The notes: generated by a model from the sequence alone, not told the origin. Counted from the stretch's first letter, positions 1 to 8,248 are shown. The stretch: DNA of 64,000 bases from a candidate division KSB1 bacterium (GCA_034506175.1 JAPDQB010000015.1:49658-113657), one strand, 5' to 3'. Program-made: numbers and translations.

Positions 1-409
1 CAAGCACTGGACAACACAAAACATCAACATCAACCGCAGGATTCCCACGACCATTCCATGATGTCGTGCAAGTTGTCGCATGGTCTGAAATCCTCCAGTG
101 AGTTTTTTTTAATCCTGCCTTTCTCACGCAAAGGATATGCCAGCAGCGGTGAAAAAATTTGCGAAAAAAACAAGCGCTTGAATTTGCTGCAAATAGCGGA
201 AGCGAGGCCAGCATTGCGGAAAAACCAACTTGCGGAAAATGAAAGAGAAAGCACGAAATTTACCGTGGCAGATTTCGAAAGCGTAAGGGAGAAAATGAAA
301 TACTAAAATGAAAGTGACGCTCTCGCTGCCCCCAAAATAAAAATCCCCCAGAAGGAAAATTTGATTAAACCCCAACGCGGACGAGCCGTAACCAAAAAGA
401 AATTATTCG
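1..409. other. No gene recognised at left edge
   Basis: The stretch is A-rich and its short open frames do not resemble a protein family, show no convincing ribosome binding site and have an odd composition. It lies downstream of the minus-strand FN3 gene, so it may be plain intergenic DNA. Confidence 0.4.
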
Positions 410-471
410 CTCACAGAAAGGGAGCTCTCTCTGAAGTAAATTTTTTTCTGTGAGAGTTCCATTTCTGTGAG
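410..471 (-). terminator. Inverted repeat after FN3 gene
   Basis: Two 20-base arms (410-429 and 452-471) pair with two mismatches around a 22-base loop containing a seven-T run. The hairpin lies about 40 bases downstream of the stop codon of the minus-strand FN3/FlgD-like gene. A terminator or mRNA-stabilising hairpin is the simplest reading, but there is no clean U tract after the second arm. Confidence 0.45.
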
Positions 472-513
472 CCAAAAGTCTTTGCTTTTTGCAAAGATTT
501 GTCTTGTAACAGA

Positions 514-1119
514 TCAATGACAAACCACGAGCTTCCGCGTTGAAGTTTGGCGGTCGGTTTCGAGGCGATACAAATAAACGCCGGTGGGAACGGCGGTGCC
601 GCGATGGTCACGGCCGTTCCACGAAAACTTTTGCTCGCCGGAGGGGAGATTGCGATCGACCAGCGTGATCATGCGCTGGCCGAGCAAATTAAAAATTTCC
701 AATTTGACCCTTGACGGCTCGCTGAGCGCAAAAGAAATCGTGGTGGTTCGGCTCGGTGAGAGATGAAAGGGATTGGGATGGCTTTGCAGCAGAAAATGCT
801 GCGGTGGCAGCCCGCCGTTTTTTTCCTGGTCGGTTAAAACCCGCACGGCGATGAATTCGGAAGCAACGCTTTCGTTACCGGATTTATCAACGGCAGTTAC
901 CGAGATGTAATACGTCTCCCCCGCCGGCAAATTTTGAATGCGGTACTGCGTTTGTCGGCCAACGTCAATGCGGTTGGCTTGCGGTCTTTCTTTCTTTCCA
1001 AAATAGACAAAATAACCGGCCAAATCCGGCTCGGTATTTTGCTGCCAGGTGACTTTGAGATCGCCGGCCGCGGCCGGAACAACCGCTAGAAATAAAACAC
1101 TGCGAATGATTTTTCTCAC
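514..1119 (-). CDS. Secreted FN3 protein with FlgD-like C-terminal domain
   Basis: The protein is about 201 residues. A GTG start at 1119 is chosen because AAGGAG lies 9 bases upstream and it opens directly with a Sec signal peptide (MRKIIRSVLFLAVVPAAAG). Residues about 20-95 form a fibronectin type III domain (ITWQQN-like start, 'GYFVYFGKK', 'YYISVTAVDKSGNES'). Residues about 115-201 form a FlgD-Ig/type A sorting-like domain (HPNPF, 'LEIFNLLGQRM', 'GVYLYRLET'). Such C-terminal domains are common in FCB-group secreted proteins; they suggest export and possibly surface sorting, but no type IX secretion genes are in view. The ligand is unknown. A longer TTG-start form from 1143 is possible. Confidence 0.8.
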   Translation of the reverse strand: MRKIIRSVLFLAVVPAAAGDLKVTWQQNTEPDLAGYFVYFGKKERPQANRIDVGRQTQYRIQNLPAGETYYISVTAVDKSGNESVASEFIAVRVLTDQEKNGGLPPQHFLLQSHPNPFHLSPSRTTTISFALSEPSRVKLEIFNLLGQRMITLVDRNLPSGEQKFSWNGRDHRGTAVPTGVYLYRLETDRQTSTRKLVVCH

Positions 1120-1202
1120 AGCCTTTCTCTCCTTGTTGAACAACGTGGAACCCTAATTCGGACTTTAAATAAACAAAACAAGCGGTACGGCAATAAATAT
1201 AA

Positions 1203-1230
1203 AGGGCAATCCCGCAAGCGGGATCGCCCT
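1203..1230 (-). terminator. Hairpin terminator after sigma-54 activator
   Basis: A 13-bp stem with one mismatch (1203-1215 with 1218-1230) and a two-base loop follows the stop codon of the minus-strand activator. On that strand it is followed by TTTATATTTATT, so it looks like an intrinsic terminator. Confidence 0.65.
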
Positions 1231-1266
1231 GGCTGAATGTATCAACGGATCAATAACCCAAAACGC

Positions 1267-2631
1267 TCACGTATTCTTTTTCCACGAGGCATGGGTAATG
1301 TTGTGGTAATTGATTTTGTAGTTCAACGCGCGCGGCGAAATGCCGAGCAGGCTGGCGGCGTCTTTTTGCACCCAGTTGCGCAATTCCAACGCGCGCAAGA
1401 TCGCTTCCTTTTCGATCACTTCCAGATTGAGCGTATCGAGCGAAAGCAGTTCACCGTCGGTCGAGCGTCGGCGATCCTTGCCGCCAGCGGCAAAATAATC
1501 TTTGCCGGACATCGACAGGTCTTTGGGTGAGATTTCCTGTCCTTCTTCGACGACGAGAACGGCACGCTCGACCAAATTCTTCAGCTCGCGAATGTTGCCC
1601 GGCCACTGATGGTTGCGCAGCAGTTCCATCGTCTCTGCTGAAAAGCCTTTGGTTTTTTTGCGAATTTCGCGCGAAAACTTGCGCCGGAAAAATTCCGCAA
1701 TCAGCACGATGTCTTCGGCGCGCTTGCGCAGCGGCGGAATGTGCAGCGTCACCACGTTCAAACGGTAATACAAATCGGCGCGAAAATTACCCAGCTCGAT
1801 CTCGTGCCAAAGGTCTTTGTTGGTCGCCGCAACCACGCGCACGTCGACTTGAATGGTGCGATTGCCGCCCAACCGGGTGAACGTTTGATCTTGCAGCACG
1901 CGCAGGATTTTCGCCTGCGTCGTGAGATGCATGTCGCCGATTTCATCCAAAAAAAGCGTGCCGCCATCGGACTGCTCAAACTTGCCGACGCGGGTTTGAT
2001 AGGCGCCGGTAAAAGCGCCCTTCTCATGCCCAAACAGCTCGCTCTCCAGCAAATTCTCCGGTAACGCGGCGCAATTGACTTTGACAAAAGGCTTGTCGGC
2101 GCGATGGCTGATAAACTGAATCAGCCCGGCAATCAATTCCTTGCCGGTGCCGGTTTCGCCTTGAATCAAAATCGTCGCATTGCTCTTCGCCACCTTCTTG
2201 ATCAAGGAAAAAATTTCCTTGATTTCCGGGCTCCGGCTCACCAAGGGATAATGATAGTCGAAGCCGTAATTTTTCCCCCACGTGCCATCGATGTCAGTCG
2301 GGATGGCATCAAAATCGAAGTCTTTCGGATCGACTTTCGGTTCAAAAGGTTCCACAGTTGTTGCCACGATGTTCTCGCCCTTTTCCGCTTTCAGTCGGTC
2401 CTCGATTCCCGTTGAATTATTGGTACGGAGAATCGGGGCGCCAGCCTCACTCGACCGAGAGGCGGGTTCGATTAAGTTTCCGATGTTGCCGATGATCTTC
2501 ATCCCTGAACTGATCGACCGGTTTGTTGGTTCGTTCCGATTTCCTTGAAAAAATTTTAGGAGAATCGAGACACTATCGCGCGGTTTTTCCTGGCGATTGC
2601 AATTGGAACACGGAATGTCCAGGAAATACAA
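1267..2631 (-). CDS. Sigma-54-dependent transcriptional activator, no receiver
   Basis: This bacterial enhancer-binding protein has an AAA+ domain with Walker A GETGTGKE, the sigma-54-contacting GAFTGA loop, a Walker B region (GGTLFLDEIGD) and arginine-finger segments. A Fis-type helix-turn-helix sits at the C-terminus (KDAASLLGISPRALNYKI). The first about 140 residues are low-similarity sequence without a receiver or PAS pattern, so the input signal is unknown. The start is uncertain: translation from TTG 2631 begins with a CxxC (CSNC), while ATG at 2502 gives MKIIGNIGN. It is preceded by about 490 bases of non-coding DNA. Targets cannot be read from context. Confidence 0.85.
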   Translation of the reverse strand: MYFLDIPCSNCNRQEKPRDSVSILLKFFQGNRNEPTNRSISSGMKIIGNIGNLIEPASRSSEAGAPILRTNNSTGIEDRLKAEKGENIVATTVEPFEPKVDPKDFDFDAIPTDIDGTWGKNYGFDYHYPLVSRSPEIKEIFSLIKKVAKSNATILIQGETGTGKELIAGLIQFISHRADKPFVKVNCAALPENLLESELFGHEKGAFTGAYQTRVGKFEQSDGGTLFLDEIGDMHLTTQAKILRVLQDQTFTRLGGNRTIQVDVRVVAATNKDLWHEIELGNFRADLYYRLNVVTLHIPPLRKRAEDIVLIAEFFRRKFSREIRKKTKGFSAETMELLRNHQWPGNIRELKNLVERAVLVVEEGQEISPKDLSMSGKDYFAAGGKDRRRSTDGELLSLDTLNLEVIEKEAILRALELRNWVQKDAASLLGISPRALNYKINYHNITHASWKKNT

Positions 2632-3125
2632 GCGCGGAGAATTTTTGATTAAACGATGATTAAAACTGATTGTCGATGCTGAACAATCAGCGCTACCCTA
2701 TGGGCGAAGCCCTAACGGTAAGAGGTGTTAGAAAACTCCTTACACTTTCGCAATCCGTATGCCATGCACACAAAAAGGCGTTTACAAATTTGAACAGAGC
2801 TTTGTCAGGGATTACAAAAAAGACCGGCAACAACTCAATACAAAAGAATTTCAAGGGGTTACAGTTTCGAAATCGCTCTTCATGTTACCCTCACTGCCCG
2901 CCAGCACTGTCGCTAACTCGTTACATTTTTGTGAATTCGGCGCGCTTTTTTAGTGTTTCAGAACAGACCACTTGTCCTACCCTGAAACAGGCAAATTACA
3001 AAAATGTACTCGTCGAAAAAGCATTTACTCAGTACCGGCAAACACAACAACGTGCGGAAACGAAGTTTCAGAAAAAAATGATCACTTTTTTGTAAATGCG
3101 CAAGTTCTTGTTCATTTTTGGAGTT
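2632..3125. other. Long non-coding spacer with recurring TTAC
   Basis: No gene is supported here. The spacer lies between the end of the ECF-type ATPase gene and the start of the sigma-54 activator, both minus strand, so it should hold the activator promoter. TTAC (GTAA on the transcribed strand) recurs at about 2740, 2782, 2812, 2859, 2885, 2921, 2996 and 3025. I found no clear -24/-12 promoter. Confidence 0.35.
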
Positions 3126-3929
3126 TCAAAAATGGAATTTCGCCGCCAAACGCCGGCGCAAACGTTCGGTCCTTGGCAAAGGCAGCCCGGCACGTCGCAA
3201 AATTTCGTGAGGTTGGGCAGATTCCCAAAGCGCCTTTGTCTCACCATCGAACAACAAGCTGCCCCGCTCCAAAACCAAAATACGCCTGCAGAGACTGGCG
3301 ATCAGATCAATGTCATGGCTGATGATCACCAGCGTTTTTTTTGCCGCATGCCACTTTTGTAAAATGCGGCGAACTTCTTGCACCCCGGCCGCATCCAGGC
3401 TGGCGGTGGGTTCATCCAGAACCAGCGTCTCCGGCCGCATCGCCAAAACACTGGCCAAGGCCACACGCCGTTTTTCTCCCTGGCTCAGCGTGAAGGGATT
3501 GCGTTTTCTCACGGCTTCATCCAACCCCACCGCCTGCAACGCTTCGGTGACACGCAGCGTGATTTCTTCACCGCCAAACTGCTGTTGCTGCGGCCCGAAA
3601 GCAATTTCTTCTTCGACCGTTGCCGCAAAAAGCTGGGTCTCGGGAAATTGAAAAACGACGCCGAGGCGGCGGCGCAGCGCCACGAGATCATAATCGGAGG
3701 AATTGATATCTTGAGCATCCACCACAATCCGGCCGCGTGCGGGAAGCAAAAGCCCGTTGAACAATTGCATCAGCGTCGTTTTGCCGGAGCCGGATCGGCC
3801 AACGATCCCGACCAATTCTCCTGGCCGGATCTCGAAACTAATGTCTTGCAATTGGCTTGTTGACCAATTGGTGGGGATACCTGAAAGATTTTCGTAGGCA
3901 AACCAAACTTTCTCGAAGCGAATGTTCAT
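3126..3929 (-). CDS. ECF/cobalt-type ABC transporter ATP-binding protein
   Basis: The 267-residue ABC ATPase belongs to the energy-coupling-factor group (EcfA/CbiO). It has Walker A GRSGSGKT near residue 43, the ECF-typical Q-loop VVFQFPETQLF, the signature LSQGEKRR and Walker B TLVLDEPTASLD followed by the H-loop (IISHD). ECF importers take up vitamins or metal ions and need a transmembrane EcfT, an S component and usually a second ATPase. None of these is adjacent, so this is an orphan ATPase. Its ATG overlaps the stop codon of the upstream hepT remnant (ATGA), indicating former translational coupling to a toxin-antitoxin pair. Confidence 0.85.
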   Translation of the reverse strand: MNIRFEKVWFAYENLSGIPTNWSTSQLQDISFEIRPGELVGIVGRSGSGKTTLMQLFNGLLLPARGRIVVDAQDINSSDYDLVALRRRLGVVFQFPETQLFAATVEEEIAFGPQQQQFGGEEITLRVTEALQAVGLDEAVRKRNPFTLSQGEKRRVALASVLAMRPETLVLDEPTASLDAAGVQEVRRILQKWHAAKKTLVIISHDIDLIASLCRRILVLERGSLLFDGETKALWESAQPHEILRRAGLPLPRTERLRRRLAAKFHF

Positions 3930-4260
3930 TCGGGTGGGACTATTCCTTCAAGCAACGCAACCCATGCAGGGAGATCTTCTCGAATCGTTTGATAAAGAAG
4001 GTCGTAATCAATGTTATCATACCCATGAATCAAACGATGAGGCATGCCAATTATCTCTTTCCAAGGAATGCTCGAATGTTTCAAGCAAACTTCCGCAGAA
4101 ACATGATCAGCAGCCTCGCCAACGATTTCAATCTTACCAGCGAGAGATTCAGCAATCGTTCATTTTCAATTTCACCCCGCGATTTTCCAGCAGCCAATGT
4201 GATCGCTTCTTTCGCAGCATCAAGCATGTGACGCAGCCTAATCTCATCATCCTTGCGCAT
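3926..4260 (-). pseudogene. hepT: Frameshifted HepT-type HEPN toxin
   Basis: The reading starts as a normal HepT/DUF86 protein ([20 protein letters not shown]...LLNLSLVR), then leaves frame. Reading resumes two bases off with IEIVGEAADHVSAEV and runs to a stop that overlaps the next gene's ATG. Adding one ATTG copy after GTAAG restores the family sequence LVRLIEIVGEAA exactly, so the lesion looks like loss of one copy of an ATTG duplication near 4116-4122. In addition the RNase motif RxxxxH reads PHRLIH, with proline where the catalytic arginine normally sits. The product is therefore predicted inactive even if the frame were restored. It overlaps mntA by 14 bases. Confidence 0.8.
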
Positions 4261-4543
4261 ATTGCACCTCTGCCTGGGCAAGCACCTGCTCACGGAAATA
4301 ACGGCTCAACATGTTCGGCGTATTCAAATCTACCTTGTGTCCCAATATCTCTGAAAGCTCAAGTTCCATTCCAGCCAATCGAATATAACCTGGAATATGC
4401 TGCGGATCGAATTCCACGACCACATCGATATCGCTGTCCGGGCCAAAGTCGTTGCGCAAGATCGAGCCGAAAATCGCCAATTTGCGAATATGATTTCGCT
4501 TGCAGAATGCGGCAATGCTCTCTTTTGGAATACTTATTTGCAT
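4247..4543 (-). CDS. mntA: MntA-type nucleotidyltransferase antitoxin
   Basis: The 98-residue minimal nucleotidyltransferase has the intact motif GSX10DXD (GS at about 26, DID at about 38), followed by VVVEF and the conserved third acidic segment (GHKVDLNT). In known HepT/MntA modules this protein AMPylates the HEPN toxin to neutralise it. Here its partner immediately downstream is frameshifted and lacks the catalytic arginine, so the antitoxin appears to have outlived its toxin. No strong ribosome binding site is visible before ATG 4543. Confidence 0.85.
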   Translation of the reverse strand: MQISIPKESIAAFCKRNHIRKLAIFGSILRNDFGPDSDIDVVVEFDPQHIPGYIRLAGMELELSEILGHKVDLNTPNMLSRYFREQVLAQAEVQYAQG

Positions 4544-4560
4544 TTTAGTTTAACAAAAAT

Positions 4561-5820
4561 TTACGAAAAGAGCAAATGCTTTTCAAATTCCGGCACGGGC
4601 AGCCCCTTGCGGCGCAGGCGCTCGATTTCCTTGATGACAAAATGGTCGGTCATGCCGGCGATAAAATCGGCGATTTGCCGCGGCCGTTCCGCCAAAGTTG
4701 TATCGCGCAATTCCTCGGCGGGAAGCAGTTCCGGATCATGATAGTAGCAACGAAACAGCGCGCGCAAAACCTCCCGCACTTGCATGTCGGCGCGCTGCAC
4801 GCTGGGGACAAAAATGATGTTTTGATAAATGAACGAGTTGAGATCTTTCTGCAATGGATCCAAATCCGGGCTGAAACGCACCACTTCTTCGTCAAAAAAA
4901 GAAAGCCGGCCCAAATGAATGGAGAATCGTTCAACTTGTTGCAACGTTTGTTGAATAATGTCACTCACCAACAAATTGATCAAACCGTTGATGAGCTGAT
5001 TCCGGCTCAGATGAGCATTGCCACTTGCCACCTGCCACTTGCTTCGCCGCGCTTCCACGGTTTTGACAATTTCAAGCGCGCGGACTTGTTCGACATTCAC
5101 CAGGCCGGCGCGCATACCGTCTTCGAGATCGTGCGTGCGTTGTGCCACTTCGTCGGCGATGGCGACGACTTGGCCTTCGAGCGTTGTCGCCATATCCAAT
5201 TCGAACGCCAGCGCCTCGGCATCGAAATTCGGATACGCATAGTGGCCGCGTTTGAGCCGCGTGTGTTTCAAAATGCCTTCGCGCACCGGCGCGGTCAAAT
5301 TCAAGCCGGAAAATTCGTATTTTTCTTCAAGCAAATCGACAACACGGAGCGATTGATAATTGTGCTTGAAGCCGCCGAAGGACCGACTAACGAGCGCGCC
5401 GTCGAGCGTATCTTTCCCCTGCAAGATTTCATTGAGCACCATTTCGCCCAGATGCCCGAAGGGCGTGTGCCCGAGATCGTGGCCAAGCGCAATGGCCTCC
5501 ACCAAATCTTCATTTAATCCCAGCGCCCGCGCCATGGTGCGGGCGATTTGCGCGACTTCGAGGGTGTGCGTCAAGCGCGTGCGGAAATGATCGCCGTCGG
5601 TGATGAGAAAAACCTGCCGCTTGTGTTTGAGCCGGCGAAACGCGCGCGAGTGAATAATCCGGTCGCGATCGCGCTGAAATGCCGTGCGATACTCATGCTC
5701 GCTTTCCACAACCCGGCGCGTGGCATGGGCGCCGGCGCTGCGACAGGCATACGGCGCGAGCCATTGCGATTCGAATTGCTGCCAGTCCGCGGCGGTGCGG
5801 TGAGACAATGGAGTTCCCAT
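4561..5820 (-). CDS. dgt: dGTP triphosphohydrolase (dGTPase-like, HD domain)
   Basis: The 419-residue HD-superfamily phosphohydrolase is of the Dgt type, which hydrolyses dNTPs to nucleoside and triphosphate. The N-terminus carries the family hallmark FQRDRDRIIHSRAFRRLKHK. Metal ligands appear as RLTHTLEVAQIAR, the HD pair ALGHDLGHTPFGH and a later Asp (ADEVAQRTHDLEDG). Around residues 258-267 the segment SKWQVASGNA is encoded by GGCAAGT-type 7-bp repeats, which look like an in-frame insertion into a variable loop. The gene is otherwise intact. It follows higA downstream of a small gap and is probably transcribed separately from mntA. Confidence 0.9.
   Translation of the reverse strand: MGTPLSHRTAADWQQFESQWLAPYACRSAGAHATRRVVESEHEYRTAFQRDRDRIIHSRAFRRLKHKRQVFLITDGDHFRTRLTHTLEVAQIARTMARALGLNEDLVEAIALGHDLGHTPFGHLGEMVLNEILQGKDTLDGALVSRSFGGFKHNYQSLRVVDLLEEKYEFSGLNLTAPVREGILKHTRLKRGHYAYPNFDAEALAFELDMATTLEGQVVAIADEVAQRTHDLEDGMRAGLVNVEQVRALEIVKTVEARRSKWQVASGNAHLSRNQLINGLINLLVSDIIQQTLQQVERFSIHLGRLSFFDEEVVRFSPDLDPLQKDLNSFIYQNIIFVPSVQRADMQVREVLRALFRCYYHDPELLPAEELRDTTLAERPRQIADFIAGMTDHFVIKEIERLRRKGLPVPEFEKHLLFS
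5020..5042 (-). repeat. GGCAAGT 7-bp repeat inside dgt
   Basis: Three units (GGCAAGT, GGCAGGT, GGCAAGT, read on the minus strand) lie in frame inside dgt. The same unit recurs about 2.35 kb away at 7374-7398 in the 3' end of the Memo-family gene. Confidence 0.6.
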
Positions 5821-5885
5821 AAGAATCGCATCTAAAATTTTGAACGATGAGCCTACAATTCTATGGAATGCGCTTGTCTAAAGAT

Positions 5886-6263
5886 TCAGGCGGCGCGTTT
5901 ATATTTGGCAACCGGTTGAATAAGAACATCTGCCGGAATGCCAAGCCCGAAATGGAGCCGCCTGATCATGGTCAAAGTAAGCGAGCGTTTGCGATTCAAC
6001 ACTTCCGTTACCAATGTCCGATTGCCGAGGTATGGTTCTAAGTCGCTGCGAGACAGCCCGCGGCTCTCCATGTGATACAGAATGGCCTCGATCGGATCCG
6101 GCTTGGGAATGGAATAATGTTTCTCTTCATACGCTTCAACCAATGTCGTCAAAACTTCCAAGCGATCACTTTCCGGCGTCCCAGGAACAGCGTTGAATAA
6201 TCGTTCGATTTCTTCGAGTGCTGCACGATAATCAGCTTCGGTTTTAACAGGTCGAATATTCAT
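5886..6263 (-). CDS. higA: HigA-family antitoxin / HTH regulator
   Basis: The 125-residue protein matches the COG5499 HigA group. Its N-terminal half (RPVKTEADYRAALEEIERLF) is followed by a Cro/C1-like HTH around residues 60-115 (IEAILYHMESRGLSRSDLEPYLG and TEVLNRKRSLTLTMIRRLH, given here in two pieces). HigA proteins bind their own promoter and neutralise the HigB mRNA interferase encoded just upstream. Here the upstream HigB is broken, so higA may be a leftover acting only as a repressor. The spacing to the HigB stop is 14 bases. Confidence 0.8.
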   Translation of the reverse strand: MNIRPVKTEADYRAALEEIERLFNAVPGTPESDRLEVLTTLVEAYEEKHYSIPKPDPIEAILYHMESRGLSRSDLEPYLGNRTLVTEVLNRKRSLTLTMIRRLHFGLGIPADVLIQPVAKYKRAA

Positions 6264-6277
6264 CGTTACAGTTCCGG

Positions 6278-6627
6278 TTAAATCATGGCGGCATCAATTT
6301 TATTATAATCCTGATGCGAACCAATAAAACGAATATAAACGATTCCGTATTGATATTGAATGGCGACCACTAAACGGTATTGATTGCCCTTGATGTTAAA
6401 CACCACACGATTATTTCCCAAAAACTGGCATTACGATAAACATTTTTGATGTCCAGCGGCGTTTTCCAAACTGCCTTTCTCGTATCATGTTGGGCTGCCT
6501 TGTCATCTGGCAAAATTTGATAAACCTTCCACACCACCAAGGAGGCGAGATAGCCTTTATTCTTGACGCAAAGCACAAAACGCGTCATGGCAATGCGGGC
6601 CATGAGCGACAATGGCTTTTTGGGCAT
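6278..6627 (-). pseudogene. higB: Fused and frameshifted HigB toxin remnant
   Basis: Two things are visible. First, the N-terminal part (TRFVLCVKNKGYLASLVVWK, then VYQILPD) belongs to a different small-protein family usually written 'RFVxCVxNxGYxxSLxxxKxYxxLPD', cut short near 6500. Second, a HigB body begins at RKAVWKTPLDIKNVYRNASF without its own first about 30 residues, suggesting a deletion that fused two genes. The HigB body then loses frame at a run of five T. With a sixth T the sequence continues LGNNRVVFNIKGNQYRLVV to a stop at 6278, 14 bases before higA. ATG 6627 has AAAGGAAT upstream. Confidence 0.75.
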
Positions 6628-6740
6628 GACTTTTATTCCTTTCAATTAGTCAAGAGCAGAATTTTTGGGCTGATCCTGGCGTTCGACGCGAGTTCGTGAT
6701 GACTCACCAGGATCGGGGCAGCATGTGCCTGAAGACACGA

Positions 6741-7331
6741 CTACGAAACATCCGCTTCCGAAAAAACTTCCGCTTCAAAAACAAAAATCTCCGCCTCCGG
6801 ATCTTTCCAGGCCTCGGCAGGCAAACCGGCTTTCAAACAAACATGCGCCAAAAACCTTTCAACGTCCCAGTCATGATGTTGCGTCACTTGTGGCAACAAC
6901 AGGCCATGATGATGGCCAAGCTGAACCATCACGCCATGACGCCCGAGCGTGATCTCGCCTGGCGATTGCACCTTGCGCAGCGGCGACAAGATCGAGATTT
7001 CGATTTTGACGTGTTCAAGCTCATCGGCAGTCAGCGGCTCAAAGCGCGGATCACGCGCCGCCGCGGAAATGGCGGTTTCCCGCAGCGCTTCCGGCAGCGG
7101 CCGCGCGGCTTCGACATAGCCGATGCACCCGCGCAATTGTTCTCCGATATGCAAGCTCACAAAAATACCGGCGCGAATTTGATTAAGCTCCGGCCAATCC
7201 ACCGGGGGCAGAGGCAAGCCGGCGATATACGCCGCAATCGCCTCACGTGCGAGCTGCAAAAGATCGCGCTTGTGCCCAGCCGTCAGCTCAAAAGTCCTTA
7301 CAGGCGCTTGTTTTGTTTCTTCGGAAGGCAT
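6741..7331 (-). CDS. amrA: AmmeMemoRadiSam system protein A (AMMECR1 domain)
   Basis: The 196-residue AMMECR1-family protein is identified by the nearly invariant LRGCIGY motif at about residue 66 and by ISAAARDPRFEPLTADEL. AMMECR1 and Memo proteins co-occur with a radical SAM protein in the AmmeMemoRadiSam system, whose chemistry is not established to my knowledge. The Memo partner is encoded immediately upstream with a 38-base gap, so the two probably form an operon. No radical SAM partner is in the window. Confidence 0.9.
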   Translation of the reverse strand: MPSEETKQAPVRTFELTAGHKRDLLQLAREAIAAYIAGLPLPPVDWPELNQIRAGIFVSLHIGEQLRGCIGYVEAARPLPEALRETAISAAARDPRFEPLTADELEHVKIEISILSPLRKVQSPGEITLGRHGVMVQLGHHHGLLLPQVTQHHDWDVERFLAHVCLKAGLPAEAWKDPEAEIFVFEAEVFSEADVS

Positions 7332-7369
7332 AATTTTTCCAAGATAAACAGCGCAAGTTGCAAAACTCG

Positions 7370-8248
7370 TTAGTCCCTTGCCACTTGCGACTTGCCAAAC
7401 GTCGCCGCCAGGTAACCAACCACGGCACGGCGATCGCCGCTCACGTCGCCGGAATTTTGATAACGCAAAACTTCAGCCGCATTGGCGCCGAGTAATTTGG
7501 CCGCCAGCATCGCCGCCACCACCGGGCCGCCGCCACAGGCCTGGCATTCATCATTTTCCAACGCTTGATGTAAAGCTTCGGGATTGAAGGCTTGCACATG
7601 GCGGATGAAACGTTGATCAATTTCGACCGCTTCATCATAAGAATAATAATGCGACAGATCGGAGCTGGCTAAAATAAAAATCGAAAACTCACGGCCAAGT
7701 TGCGCAAGCTGTCCGCCGAGAATTCGACACAACTCCCAATCCTGATCTCCCATCACCACCGGTACGAGGCGAAACGCCGGCCATAAGACTTGCAGAAATG
7801 GCAACTCGACTTCGAGCGCATGTTCGTCGCGATGTCCCCGCCAATCCGCATGAATCATGGGATCGGAATCAACCAGCGCTTGGGCGAATTCTTTGGCAAT
7901 GGGGACGTCACCCAGCGGCGTGCGATAAGCCTGGCCGGTAAAAACGGAAATAAATGGGAAAGCTTCGCGATGGCTCGGCGCGACAACGACAATGGTCGGA
8001 GAGAATTTTTCTGCTGCGGGCGGAGCGTAACAGGCTTGCAGGGTTTTAAAAACGTGCGCGGCTGTCGGGCCGGAATACATGTAACCGGCATGAGGCGCCA
8101 CCGCGGCGACAATGTTGGTATTCGAGAACTCGGGTTGGGCTTCGGTCAAAAGCTTGACAACCTCGTCGCGCAATTGGGTGGGATCGTCGGGATAAAACAA
8201 TCCCGCCACCGCCGGCGCGCGAATATCTTCAGCTCGTATCTCAGGCAT
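7370..8248 (-). CDS. amrB: AmmeMemoRadiSam system protein B (Memo-like)
   Basis: The 292-residue Memo-family protein is related by fold to class III extradiol dioxygenases. It shows AGLFYPDDPTQLRDEV at the N-terminus, VAPHAGYMYSGPTAA with a candidate metal-binding His, LASSDLSHYYSYDEAVEIDQ, and CGGGPVVAAMLAAKLLGA near the C-terminus. The last residues (GKSQVARD) and stop codon are encoded by GGCAAGT-type 7-bp repeats, so repeat spread may have rewritten the C-terminus. It is upstream of and probably co-transcribed with the AMMECR1 gene. Confidence 0.9.
   Translation of the reverse strand: MPEIRAEDIRAPAVAGLFYPDDPTQLRDEVVKLLTEAQPEFSNTNIVAAVAPHAGYMYSGPTAAHVFKTLQACYAPPAAEKFSPTIVVVAPSHREAFPFISVFTGQAYRTPLGDVPIAKEFAQALVDSDPMIHADWRGHRDEHALEVELPFLQVLWPAFRLVPVVMGDQDWELCRILGGQLAQLGREFSIFILASSDLSHYYSYDEAVEIDQRFIRHVQAFNPEALHQALENDECQACGGGPVVAAMLAAKLLGANAAEVLRYQNSGDVSGDRRAVVGYLAATFGKSQVARD
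7374..7398 (-). repeat. GGCAAGT 7-bp repeat at Memo 3' end
   Basis: Units GGCAAGT, CGCAAGT and GGCAAGG (minus strand) form the last codons of the Memo-family gene and match the unit found inside dgt. Confidence 0.6.

Noticed and set aside
58..306. An 82-codon plus-strand frame at the left edge
   Set aside because: No ribosome binding site, no family resemblance and unnatural composition; not listed as a gene.
4576..5517. A 313-codon open frame opposite dgt
   Set aside because: Antisense shadow of a gene with complete HD motifs and no family resemblance of its own.
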